Shown here: piece by piece, positions 19,374 to 26,714 of the stretch
Layout: each line of letters starts with the position of its first letter
How positions within the stretch are numbered: the first letter of the stretch is position 1
NCBI GenBank assembly: GCA_947448745.1
Contig: CANFOQ010000008.1
Location: 1-64,000 of the forward strand
Direction of reading: 5' to 3'
DNA length: 64,000 nucleotides
Source: Comamonadaceae bacterium
Lineage (GTDB): Bacteria > Pseudomonadota > Gammaproteobacteria > Burkholderiales > Burkholderiaceae_C
The notes under the pieces: model-generated
What the model was told of the DNA's origin: nothing
The model's input: the letters and a program-made list of their open reading frames with translations, nothing else
Databases searched by the model: none
Position numbers and translations under genes: made by a program

Positions 19374-20147
19374 ATGAAGATCGACTTCAGCGGCCAAGTG
19401 GCCGTGGTCACCGGGGCCGGTGGTGGCATCGGGCGCGCCGTGGCACTGGCCCTGAGTGCGGTGGGTGCCAAGGTGCTGTTGGTGGACTTGGCCGAAGCAG
19501 CAGGCCAGCAAACACAAGCGCTGGTGAAAGAACAGGGTGGTGATGCCCTGTTTGTTCAAGCCGATGTCAGCCAAGAGGCGCAGGTTCAAGCCTATGTGGC
19601 TGCCGCTTTGCAAGCCTGGGGCCGCATCGATGTGTTCATGAACAACGCTGCTTGGCAAGGCGAAATCCATGCCATCGTCGACTACCCCGTCGAGATGTTC
19701 GACAAGGTCATGAACATCAATGTGCGCGGCGTTTTTCTCGGACTGAAACATGTTTTGCCGGTCATGACTGCGCAGGGCAAGGGCGCTGTGGTGAACACCG
19801 CTTCGCTGGGCTCGTTTTTGGCGACTCGGAAATTGGGCCCCTACACCGCCAGCAAACACGCTGTCATGGGTTTGACCAAAACCGCTGCCTTGGAAGTGGC
19901 ACGCAAGGGCATCAGGGTGAATGCCGTGTGCCCTGGCCCCGTGGACACAGAGATGCTGCGCGACATTGAAGCGTCCCAAGCCCCCGGCTCAGCCGAGCAT
20001 TTGCGGGCGCAGCGAACCGCCTCTATTCCCGATGGTCGTTATGCCGACCCTGCCGAGGTGGCCAACCTGATGGTCTACTTGGCCTCTGATCTGTCCAGCC
20101 ACATCACGGGACAGGGCATTCAAATCAACGGAGGCAGTCATTACTGA
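19374..20147 (+). CDS. SDR-family NAD(P)-dependent oxidoreductase
   Basis: This 257-residue classical short-chain dehydrogenase has the cofactor motif TGAGGGIG near residue 14, the structural NNAAW (variant of NNAG) near 91, and the catalytic Ser–Tyr–Lys set with YTASKH near 160. The C-terminal SSHITGQGIQINGG is typical of 3-oxoacyl-ACP-reductase-like SDRs. The ATG at 19374 gives MKIDFSGQVAVVTGA; an upstream in-frame ATG at 19323 would place an inverted repeat inside the gene. Divergence from an acyl-CoA ligase–hotdog operon suggests a hydroxyacyl-CoA or alcohol substrate in the same pathway, which is not proven. Confidence 0.87.
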   Translation: MKIDFSGQVAVVTGAGGGIGRAVALALSAVGAKVLLVDLAEAAGQQTQALVKEQGGDALFVQADVSQEAQVQAYVAAALQAWGRIDVFMNNAAWQGEIHAIVDYPVEMFDKVMNINVRGVFLGLKHVLPVMTAQGKGAVVNTASLGSFLATRKLGPYTASKHAVMGLTKTAALEVARKGIRVNAVCPGPVDTEMLRDIEASQAPGSAEHLRAQRTASIPDGRYADPAEVANLMVYLASDLSSHITGQGIQINGGSHY

Positions 20148-20166
20148 GTCAGCTCGTCGATATAAA

Positions 20167-20182
20167 ACGCATGCTTATGCGT
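20167..20182 (+). promoter_or_regulatory. Short hairpin/inverted repeat before lpxO
   Basis: ACGCAT at 20167–20172 and ATGCGT at 20177–20182 are perfect 6-bp arms around GCTT, ending 11 bp before the lpxO ATG and just ahead of its AAAGG ribosome-binding site. It could be an operator or a leader hairpin; nothing distinguishes these. Confidence 0.3.
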
Positions 20183-20193
20183 AAAGGTCAATC

Positions 20194-21093
20194 ATGAAAT
20201 GGATCATCGTCTCCGTCTGGGTGGCCGCTGTGCTCTTCGGTCATTTCCGAGGCCAGGTGCGCTTGCCCTTGCGGCGTTTGTTTTTAGACCATTCGGTGTT
20301 GCTGGCCCCGATCAACGCCCTGACGGTGATGTTCTCGCGCGTGCCCACCACACCCTACATCCCGATGAGCGAATTTCCAGAGATGAAGGTCTTGGAAGAT
20401 CACTGGCAAGAGATTCGCGAAGAAGCCCTGAAGCTGTCGGAGATGCAGCGCATCAAAGCCGCTGAAAACCACGACGACCTCGGTTTCAATTCGTTTTTCA
20501 AATACGGCTGGAAGCGTTTTTACTTGAAGTGGTATGACGCCCAACATCCTTCGGCGCTTGAGTTGTGCCCGAAAACCGTGGCCCTGTTGCAGTCCATCCC
20601 AACGGTGAAAGCCGCCATGTTTGCCGAGTTGCCCCCTGGCGGCAAACTCAACCGCCACCGCGACCCCTACGCTGGCTCGGTGCGCTTTCACATGGGCTTG
20701 GTCACACCCAATGACGATGCCTGCTACATCGAAGTGGACGGGCAACGCCACAGTTGGCGCGATGGCCAAGCCGTGGTGTTTGACGAAACCTATATCCACG
20801 AAGCCTACAACAACACCGAGCACAACCGCATCATTTTGTTTTGCGATGTTGAGCGTCCTGTCACCGCTCTTTGGGTGGCTTCGCTCAACAAATGGTTCAG
20901 CCGGGTGGTGATGTCAGCGGCCAGTTCACCCAACGATGGCCGCGATCAAACCGGAGCCATCAACAAACTCACGCACTACCACGACAAGCTCGAAGCCAAA
21001 CGCCGCGCTTTCAAGCAATGGAACCGCACGGCTTATAAATTGACCAAATACACCCTCATCACGGCGATTGTGGTTTGGTTTATTTGGGGTTGA
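20194..21093 (+). CDS. lpxO: Lipid A 2-hydroxylase LpxO (aspartyl/asparaginyl beta-hydroxylase family)
   Basis: LpxO is an Fe(II)/2-oxoglutarate dioxygenase at the inner membrane that adds a 2-hydroxyl to a secondary acyl chain of lipid A. The 299-residue protein has a membrane helix at residues 2–16 and another at the C-terminus (YTLITAIVVWFIWG). The iron ligands are visible as H155-x-D157 in LNRHRDPYAGS and H202 in DETYIHEAYNNT, with R212 as the probable 2-oxoglutarate anchor. Size and both membrane ends match LpxO rather than soluble hydroxylases. It stands alone and converges with metY. Confidence 0.9.
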   Translation: MKWIIVSVWVAAVLFGHFRGQVRLPLRRLFLDHSVLLAPINALTVMFSRVPTTPYIPMSEFPEMKVLEDHWQEIREEALKLSEMQRIKAAENHDDLGFNSFFKYGWKRFYLKWYDAQHPSALELCPKTVALLQSIPTVKAAMFAELPPGGKLNRHRDPYAGSVRFHMGLVTPNDDACYIEVDGQRHSWRDGQAVVFDETYIHEAYNNTEHNRIILFCDVERPVTALWVASLNKWFSRVVMSAASSPNDGRDQTGAINKLTHYHDKLEAKRRAFKQWNRTAYKLTKYTLITAIVVWFIWG

Positions 21094-21131
21094 TTGGCAG
21101 CTCAAGGGGCTTTGCATGTACCCCTGAGGCA

Positions 21132-21148
21132 GCGTTCAGACAGAACGC
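21132..21148. terminator. Hairpin between convergent lpxO and metY
   Basis: GCGTTC and GAACGC form perfect 6-bp arms around AGACA, between the two convergent gene ends. The downstream T-run is poor on both strands, so it may only be a weak terminator or a processing hairpin. Confidence 0.3.
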
Positions 21149-21151
21149 GTT

Positions 21152-22432
21152 TCAAGTGCTGGCCAAGGCCTGATCGATGTCCCACAAAATATCGTCTAGG
21201 GTTTCCAACCCCACGCTCAATCGAATCAAGTCGGGCGGCACACCAGCGGCAATTTGCTGCGCTTCGGACAACTGACGGTGCGTGGTGGATGCGGGGTGAA
21301 TCACCAAGGTTTTGGCGTCGCCGATGTTGGCCAGGTGGGATAAAAAACTGACGTTTTCAATGAAGCTTTGGCCAGCTGCTGCGCCGCCTTTCACACCAAA
21401 ACTCAGCACCGCACCAGCGCCTTTGGGCATGTACTTCTTCGCCAGTGCATGGTCGGGGTGGTTGGGCAGGCTGGGGTAATTCACCCAAGCCACTTTCGGG
21501 TGTTTCTCTAAATACTGCGCCACCGCCAAGGCATTGCTGCAATGGCGGTCCATGCGCAGTGACAGCGTTTCCACACCCTGCAACAACAAAAAAGCATTGA
21601 ACGGCGACAAAGCCGGGCCAAACGTGCGCATGCCTTCCATGCGGCATTTCATGGTGAAACCAAAGTCGCCAAAGGTTTCGAAAAAGCGCACGCCGTGGTA
21701 GCCGGGTGAGGGCTCGGTCATGGATGAAAAACGTCCGTTGTCCCAGGGGAACTTGCCCGATTCAATGATGACGCCGCCCATGGTCGTGCCGTGGCCGCCG
21801 ATGAACTTGGTGGCCGAATGCAAGCAGATGGCCGCGCCCCATTCAAACGGGCGGCACAGGTAAGGACTGGCAAAGGTGTTGTCCACGAACAAGGGCACAC
21901 CCGCTTGGTTGCCAATGCGGGCCACGGCTTCAATGTCCAGCACGTTCAAGGATGGGTTGCCCAAGGTTTCGGCATACAAAGCTTTGGTTTGCGGCGTGAT
22001 GGCGCGGGCGAAATTCTCGGGGTCGGATGAATCCACAAACACCGTCTCGATGCCCAACTTTTTGAAGTTCACACTCAGTTGCGTGTGGGTGCCGCCATAC
22101 AGGGTGCGGGCCGCCACGATTTGGTCGCCTGCTTCACAGACATTCAGCAACGCAATCATTTGCGCTGACATGCCGCTGCCGGTGGCCACGGCGGCACGCC
22201 CGCCTTCCAGCGAAGCAATGCGCTCCTCAAAGACCGCTACCGTCGGGTTGCTCAGGCGCGAATACACATTGCCAAAGGTTTGCAGGTTGAACAAGCTGGC
22301 CGCGTGCTCGGGGCTGTCAAACACGTAGGCGCTGGTTTGGTAAATGGGGACAGCGCGGCTGCCGGTGGCTGCATCCGGAATTTGCCCAGCGTGCAAGCTG
22401 AGCGTGTCAAAGCCAAATGTGCGATCAGCCAT
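21152..22432 (-). CDS. metY: O-acetylhomoserine aminocarboxypropyltransferase (sulfhydrylase)
   Basis: MetY makes homocysteine directly from O-acetylhomoserine and sulfide. The 426-residue PLP enzyme has the PLP lysine K209 in LHSATKFIGGHGTTMGG, LYGGTHTQL near residue 111 and the MetY-type N-terminus FGFDTLSLHAGQIPD. The length (about 426) and the GHGT stretch after the lysine separate it from the shorter MetB/MetC group; a MetC-like enzyme is also present in this window at 3.8 kb. The start overlaps the end of the CoA-binding protein gene by 8 bp, so both form one operon. Confidence 0.93.
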   Translation of the reverse strand: MADRTFGFDTLSLHAGQIPDAATGSRAVPIYQTSAYVFDSPEHAASLFNLQTFGNVYSRLSNPTVAVFEERIASLEGGRAAVATGSGMSAQMIALLNVCEAGDQIVAARTLYGGTHTQLSVNFKKLGIETVFVDSSDPENFARAITPQTKALYAETLGNPSLNVLDIEAVARIGNQAGVPLFVDNTFASPYLCRPFEWGAAICLHSATKFIGGHGTTMGGVIIESGKFPWDNGRFSSMTEPSPGYHGVRFFETFGDFGFTMKCRMEGMRTFGPALSPFNAFLLLQGVETLSLRMDRHCSNALAVAQYLEKHPKVAWVNYPSLPNHPDHALAKKYMPKGAGAVLSFGVKGGAAAGQSFIENVSFLSHLANIGDAKTLVIHPASTTHRQLSEAQQIAAGVPPDLIRLSVGLETLDDILWDIDQALAST

Positions 22433-22916
22433 GGTGGGTAAAGCTAGGGGGAATTTGTCGTTGTGCCGAGATGACGCCGGTGTTCACACCAAACCAACCC
22501 AGCCCGCCAAACAAACGGGCATGTTCAATTTTCACGCAGCGGTCCATCACCACGGTCAGGCCTGCTTGCTCGGCGATGGCTTGGGCGTCTTTGTTCACCA
22601 CGCCGAGTTGCAGCCACAGCGTCTTGGCACCAATGGCCACAGCTTGTTCAGCGATGGCGGGGGTGTCGGCGGGCTTGCGAAACACATCGACCATGTCGAT
22701 GGGGTGGGGGATGGATGCCAAATCGGGGTAACAGGTCTCGCCCAAGATGCTGGGGTACTTGGGGTTGACCGGCACGATGCGGTAACCATGCTCTTGCATG
22801 TACTTGGCCGCGAAGTAGGACGGACGGAACCAATCGGCGGATAAACCGACCACCGCGATGGTTTTGTGCTGCTGCAAAACCTGTTTCAAGACGCGTATTT
22901 CACTCATATCGCCCAT
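22425..22916 (-). CDS. CoA-binding domain protein (YccU type)
   Basis: The 163-residue protein is a single Rossmann-type CoA-binding domain, as in succinyl-CoA synthetase alpha N-termini. TIAVVGLSADWFRPS near residue 18 is the nucleotide-binding turn, and PVNPKYPSILGE, PIDMVDVFRKP and KTLWLQLGV follow in family order. The function of these proteins is unknown. It directly precedes metY with an 8-bp overlap, so a link to sulfur or acyl-CoA sensing is possible but speculative. A second ATG three codons in is an equally possible start. It is divergent from the cspA promoter. Confidence 0.85.
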   Translation of the reverse strand: MGDMSEIRVLKQVLQQHKTIAVVGLSADWFRPSYFAAKYMQEHGYRIVPVNPKYPSILGETCYPDLASIPHPIDMVDVFRKPADTPAIAEQAVAIGAKTLWLQLGVVNKDAQAIAEQAGLTVVMDRCVKIEHARLFGGLGWFGVNTGVISAQRQIPPSFTHHG

Positions 22917-22942
22917 ATTAGCCCAATAAACTGAAATAAAGA

Positions 22943-22971
22943 TTGCTTTATGTTGTAAAGACAGGCATAGT
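22943..22971 (+). promoter_or_regulatory. Candidate sigma-70 promoter for cspA
   Basis: TTGCTT at 22943–22948 and CATAGT at 22966–22971 are separated by exactly 17 bp. Transcription would begin near 22978 and give a leader of about 130 nt, which is the length class expected for cold-shock genes. Confidence 0.5.
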
Positions 22972-22977
22972 CGCGGC

Positions 22978-23107
22978 TTCGATTATCAAGTTATGTCGTT
23001 GTTGTTCGTTTCTAGTTCTGCCCTTCTAGGTATTTCTCCCTTCGTCACACGCTTCTTGACCTTCGACCCCGAGGGGGGCTTCCCTTTTTTTTAAAGAAAT
23101 GCACTAA
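22978..23107 (+). promoter_or_regulatory. Long 5' leader of the cold-shock gene
   Basis: The leader is pyrimidine-rich, contains GACCCCGAGGGGGGCTTCCC at 23065–23084 directly followed by eight T (23085–23092), and lacks a clear Shine–Dalgarno before the ATG at 23108. In E. coli the cspA leader folds differently at low temperature and controls translation; the layout here fits such a role. The G/C block plus T-run could also act as an attenuator. Both are inferences. Confidence 0.45.
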
Positions 23108-23314
23108 ATGGCAACAGGTACAGTGAAATGGTTTAACGAATCCAAAGGTTTTGGCTTTATTACTCCTGAAGACGGCGGCAAAGATTTATTTGCCCATTTT
23201 TCCGCGATCCAAAACCAAGGTTTCAAAACCCTGGCTGAAGGTCAACGCGTGAGCTTTGAAGTGACCACCGGCCCCAAAGGCCTGCAAGCGTCCAACATCA
23301 AAACAGCCGACTAA
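23108..23314 (+). CDS. cspA: Cold-shock protein, CspA family
   Basis: This 68-residue single cold-shock domain protein is an OB-fold RNA chaperone. The first strand [18 protein letters not shown] contains the RNP1 motif KGFGFI, and RNP2 is DLFAHFSAI near residue 27 (Leu-Phe-Ala-His, slightly different from the usual VFVHF). It is probably constitutive or cold-induced through the long leader. infA follows 24 bp later, so cold-shock control could extend to translation initiation factor 1. Confidence 0.95.
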   Translation: MATGTVKWFNESKGFGFITPEDGGKDLFAHFSAIQNQGFKTLAEGQRVSFEVTTGPKGLQASNIKTAD

Positions 23315-23338
23315 TCCAACAGACTCTCAGACATTCAC

Positions 23339-23596
23339 ATGTCCAAAGAAGAAATGTTGGAAATGTCCGGCCTGGTGCGCGAGGTGCTTCCCGACTCGCG
23401 CTACCGTGTCACTCTGGACAACGGCCACGAACTCGTGGCCTACACCGCAGGCAAGATGCGCATGCACCACATCCGCATCTTGGCTGGCGACAAGGTTACC
23501 CTCGAACTCTCTCCTTACGATATGACCAAGGGTCGTATCACCTTCAGACACATTGAAGGCAAAGGCCCCAGCGGTCCACGTAAGCGGCGGTTTTGA
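23339..23596 (+). CDS. infA: Translation initiation factor IF-1
   Basis: IF-1 binds the A site of the 30S subunit during initiation. The 85-residue S1-type OB-fold protein has [35 protein letters not shown] and [14 protein letters not shown], all hallmark segments, plus a basic tail (GPRKRRF). This tail makes it slightly longer than the 72-residue E. coli protein. Betaproteobacteria often carry a second infA in the ribosomal protein cluster; this copy, linked to cspA, is likely the extra one. It overlaps the next gene's TTG start. Confidence 0.93.
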   Translation: MSKEEMLEMSGLVREVLPDSRYRVTLDNGHELVAYTAGKMRMHHIRILAGDKVTLELSPYDMTKGRITFRHIEGKGPSGPRKRRF

Positions 23597-24273
23597 ACCC
23601 CAGCCCATCCGACCTCGGATTGGGCTACCTCGTCAAACAAGAACGTGTCGAAGTCGCCGGTGGCGCAGCTTTGAACATCCGCTCCTTGTTGGACAAACAA
23701 CAATTCCACGACCCAGACGGCATCGCGTTGGCTTTGGGCGTGTCCTCGGCCACTTGGCCGCTGTTTGGCTTGGTATGGCCGTCGGCGCAAAAAATGGCCG
23801 ACCTGATGCAGACCTGGCCGCTTGAAAAGTTACGCATCTTGGAAATTGGCTGTGGCTTGGGCTTGGCCAGTTTGGTGATTCACCGACGCTTTGGTGCGGT
23901 CACTGCCTCGGATTACCACCCCTACACACAACGCTTTTTGAGCGCCAACTTGCGCTTGAATGGCTTGCCTTTGTTGCCCTATGTGCAGGGGCATTGGGAG
24001 CGCAGCAACCCGCTCTTGGGCGAGTTTGACCTGATCATCGGCAGCGATGTGCTTTACGAGCGCGATCACCCGGCGCAGCTGGCGGGCTTCATTCAAAGCC
24101 ACGCCGCAGCGCACGCGCAGGTGTTGATCATCGACCCCAACCGTGGCCAGCGCTCGGCCTTTCACAAGGCCATGCAATTGCATGGGTTTGGCTTGACCCA
24201 AAGCGACATCTTGAGCCCCTTGCACGACACCACACCCTACCGGGGTCGCTTGTTGAACTACCAGCGCGACTGA
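23593..24273 (+). CDS. SAM-dependent methyltransferase (METTL/Nnt-type)
   Basis: The 226-residue protein has the methyltransferase core with motif [13 protein letters not shown] at residues 82–93, the acidic ribose contact SDYHPYT near 110, and motif [17 protein letters not shown] near 147. The latter resembles the METTL21/lysine and nicotinamide N-methyltransferase-like group that modifies proteins or small molecules. The start is a TTG that overlaps the infA stop as TTGA; no ATG is available before the conserved region. Position after cspA–infA suggests a translation-related substrate, without direct evidence. Confidence 0.75.
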   Translation: MNPSPSDLGLGYLVKQERVEVAGGAALNIRSLLDKQQFHDPDGIALALGVSSATWPLFGLVWPSAQKMADLMQTWPLEKLRILEIGCGLGLASLVIHRRFGAVTASDYHPYTQRFLSANLRLNGLPLLPYVQGHWERSNPLLGEFDLIIGSDVLYERDHPAQLAGFIQSHAAAHAQVLIIDPNRGQRSAFHKAMQLHGFGLTQSDILSPLHDTTPYRGRLLNYQRD

Positions 24274-24298
24274 CCCTGCGCCTTGGTTAACATGGGGC

Positions 24299-25675
24299 AT
24301 GAACGACGCGCATTTCATGGGCTTGGCTTTGCAACAAGCCCACATCGCAAGCACAGAAGGCGAGGTGCCTGTTGGCGCTGTGGTGGTGTGCAATGGTGAA
24401 GTGGTGGCGCAAGCGCACAACGCCCCGATTGGACTGCACGACCCCAGCGCCCATGCTGAAATCTTGGCCTTGCGGGCGGCTGCTGAAACATTGGGCAATT
24501 ACAGGCTGGACGATTGCACCCTGTATGTGACCTTGGAGCCTTGCGCCATGTGCGCCGGGGCCTTGCTGAATGCGCGTTTGAAGCGTGTCGTGTGGGGTGC
24601 ACCAGAACCCAAAACAGGCGCGGCGGGTTCCGTTGTGAACTTGTTTGAATTCCCGCAACTCAACCACCACACAGCAAGCCACGGCGGGGTGATGGCAGAA
24701 GAGGCCAGCGCCTTGTTGCAAGATTTTTTCAAGACGCAGCGCCAGCATCACAAGCAAGATGCCGCCCGCACCCGCTTGCGGGAAGATGCCTTGCGCACCC
24801 CCGAACAGCGGTTTGAAAACCTGCCGGACTACCCCTGGACCGCGCAATACATCAGTGACTTGCCCAGCCTGCATGGTCTGCGCATGCACTACTTGGACGA
24901 GGGGCCGACTGATGCGTCCGTCACTTGGCTGTGTTTGCATGGCAACCCCGGATGGAGTTATCTCTATCGAAAAATGCTGCCGATCTTTTTGAAAGCGGGT
25001 CACCGTGTGGTGGCGCCCGATCTGCCCGGTTTTGGCAAGAGCGACAAGCCCAAAAAAGACAGCGCCCACCAGTTTGACTGGCACCGCCAGGTGTTGCTCG
25101 AATTCATTGAAGCGCTGGACTTGCAGCGTGTGCATCTGGTGGTGCAAGACTGGGGCGGTTTGCTGGGCCTGACCTTGCCGATGGCCGCGCCGCAGCGCTA
25201 CCAAGGCCTGCTGGTGATGAACACCACCTTGGCCACCGCTGAAAAGCCTTTGAGCCCCGGTTTTTTGGCGTGGCGACAGATGTGCGCTGACAAACCGCTG
25301 TTTGATGTTGGGCGTTTGCTCGGGCGCGGCAACCCGCAGATGAGCGACGAAGAATGCGCCGCTTACAACGCACCCTTTCCCGATGCTGGTCACCGCGCGG
25401 CCTTGCGGGCTTTTCCGGCCATGGTGCCTGAGTTTGAGGACAGCGAAGGCGCAGCCGTGTCGCGCCAAGCCGAAGCCTTTTGGCAACAGCAATGGACGGG
25501 TAAAAGCTTGATGGTGATTGGCCAGCAAGACCCGGTGTTGGGTGAGGAAGTGATGCGCGATTTGCATCGGCAAATTCGGGGTTGCCCAGCGCCGGTGCTG
25601 TTGCCGCAAGCGGGGCACTTCGTGCAAGAGCATGGCGTTGAAGTGGCGGCACTGGCGCTGCAACATTTGGCTTGA
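24299..25675 (+). CDS. tadA: Fusion: tRNA adenosine(34) deaminase TadA + haloalkane-dehalogenase-like hydrolase
   Basis: The 458-residue protein has two enzymes in one frame. Residues 1–150 are TadA, which deaminates A34 of tRNA-Arg(ACG) to inosine: zinc ligand His52 and catalytic Glu54 in AHAEI, zinc cysteines 82 and 85 in PCAMC. Residues 178–458 are an alpha/beta hydrolase closest to haloalkane dehalogenase subfamily I: oxyanion region HGNPGWSYLYRK, nucleophile Asp284 followed by Trp285 in VVQDWGG, second Trp325 in the cap, acid Asp411 in GQQDPVLG, and His440 in QAGHFVQEHG. The linker is about 30 charged residues. No stop, frameshift or internal ATG with ribosome-binding site separates the halves. 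Similar fusions may be common in Comamonadaceae. Confidence 0.88.
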   Translation: MNDAHFMGLALQQAHIASTEGEVPVGAVVVCNGEVVAQAHNAPIGLHDPSAHAEILALRAAAETLGNYRLDDCTLYVTLEPCAMCAGALLNARLKRVVWGAPEPKTGAAGSVVNLFEFPQLNHHTASHGGVMAEEASALLQDFFKTQRQHHKQDAARTRLREDALRTPEQRFENLPDYPWTAQYISDLPSLHGLRMHYLDEGPTDASVTWLCLHGNPGWSYLYRKMLPIFLKAGHRVVAPDLPGFGKSDKPKKDSAHQFDWHRQVLLEFIEALDLQRVHLVVQDWGGLLGLTLPMAAPQRYQGLLVMNTTLATAEKPLSPGFLAWRQMCADKPLFDVGRLLGRGNPQMSDEECAAYNAPFPDAGHRAALRAFPAMVPEFEDSEGAAVSRQAEAFWQQQWTGKSLMVIGQQDPVLGEEVMRDLHRQIRGCPAPVLLPQAGHFVQEHGVEVAALALQHLA

Positions 25676-25701
25676 ACGTGTCGGCCTCTGCTTGAACAAC
25701 A

Positions 25702-25733
25702 GGCGGGTCAGCCGACCAGCCCGCCGACTGACC
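25702..25733 (+). promoter_or_regulatory. Two mutually exclusive hairpins ahead of ldcA
   Basis: GGCGGG (25702–25707) can pair with CCCGCC (25720–25725), or GGTCAG (25706–25711) with CTGACC (25728–25733); the two stems share bases and exclude each other. They lie in the 83 bp between the tadA fusion and ldcA. No T-run follows, so this is not a standard terminator. It may be chance in GC-rich DNA. Confidence 0.3.
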
Positions 25734-25758
25734 GACAATGCCGCTTCAGAGAAAAAAC

Positions 25759-26679
25759 ATGCACATCTACATTTACTCCCCCTCCGGCGCACTGCGCGAC
25801 AAATCGGCCCTGAGCCTGGCCGTGAAACGCCTGCGCAAAATGGGCCACGACGTGGAACTCGACCCCGATGCCAAAACCTCAGATCAGCGTTTCGCCGGTG
25901 ACGATGACACGCGTTTGTTGGCCATCAGCCGCGCGGCCGCCAGTGGCGCGGACATCATCATGCCCACGCGTGGCGGCTACGGCCTGACACGCTTGCTGAA
26001 AAAACTCCCCTACAAGGCCATCGCCGCGTCCATCAAAGCGGGCAGCCAGTGGGTGGGGCACAGCGATTTCACGGCCTTGCAAATGGGCTTGCTGGCCAAA
26101 ACCAACGCCATCTCTTGGGCCGGCCCACACGCCGCCAGCGACTTCGGCGCGGCGCATTTGGATGAGATCACCTTGGCCTGTTTTGAGGACATGGCGCAGG
26201 GCAGGGGGGAGGGGGCCGGATGGCGTTTGCCCGCCTCAGACCTGGCGCACCTGCCCAAAAAAGCCCTGCTGGCTGAACACGCCACGCTGTGGGGCGGCAA
26301 CCTGAGCGTGCTGTGCAGCTTGGTCGGCACGCCCTACTTGCCTCAAGTGCAGGGCGGTGTGCTGTTTTTAGAAGATGTGGCTGAGCACCCTTACCGCATC
26401 GAACGCATGCTGACGCAGTTGTTGAATGCAGGCCTCTTGGCCCAGCAAAAAGCCATCGTCTTGGGTGCGTTCACCGACTTCAAATTGAGCCCGCACGACA
26501 AGGGTTACAACTTGAACAGCGTGGTGGCCTGGCTGCGTTCGCAGGTGAAAACGCCTGTGCTCACCGGCCTGCCGTTTGGGCATGTGCCTACCAAGCTGTG
26601 CCTGCCCGTGGGCCAAGAAGTGTCTTTGCTGCGCGAAGGCCGTGAAGCCTTTTTGCTGTGGGCCCACCACGCCCACTGA
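25759..26679 (+). CDS. ldcA: Muramoyltetrapeptide (L,D-) carboxypeptidase
   Basis: LdcA removes the terminal D-alanine from murein tetrapeptides in the cytoplasm during peptidoglycan recycling. The 306-residue peptidase S66 protein has the nucleophile Ser102 in VGHSDFTAL, the glutamate in LFLEDVAEHPYRIERML, and the histidine in FGHVPTKLCLPVG near the C-terminus. The ATG at 25759 gives MHIYIYSPSGAL, the family N-terminus; an upstream ATG at 25738 adds seven residues without support. No signal peptide, as expected for a cytoplasmic enzyme. Confidence 0.92.
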   Translation: MHIYIYSPSGALRDKSALSLAVKRLRKMGHDVELDPDAKTSDQRFAGDDDTRLLAISRAAASGADIIMPTRGGYGLTRLLKKLPYKAIAASIKAGSQWVGHSDFTALQMGLLAKTNAISWAGPHAASDFGAAHLDEITLACFEDMAQGRGEGAGWRLPASDLAHLPKKALLAEHATLWGGNLSVLCSLVGTPYLPQVQGGVLFLEDVAEHPYRIERMLTQLLNAGLLAQQKAIVLGAFTDFKLSPHDKGYNLNSVVAWLRSQVKTPVLTGLPFGHVPTKLCLPVGQEVSLLREGREAFLLWAHHAH

Positions 26680-26714
26680 AGACCCCCCTATTTTTTAATC
26701 ATCACTGACTCAAC

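Noticed and set aside
24287-25792. 501-codon minus-strand frame opposite the tadA fusion
   Set aside because: The plus-strand protein has two complete catalytic sites; the antisense frame has no recognisable family.
26680-26714. T-rich stretch after ldcA as terminator
   Set aside because: There is a T-run but no stem before it.
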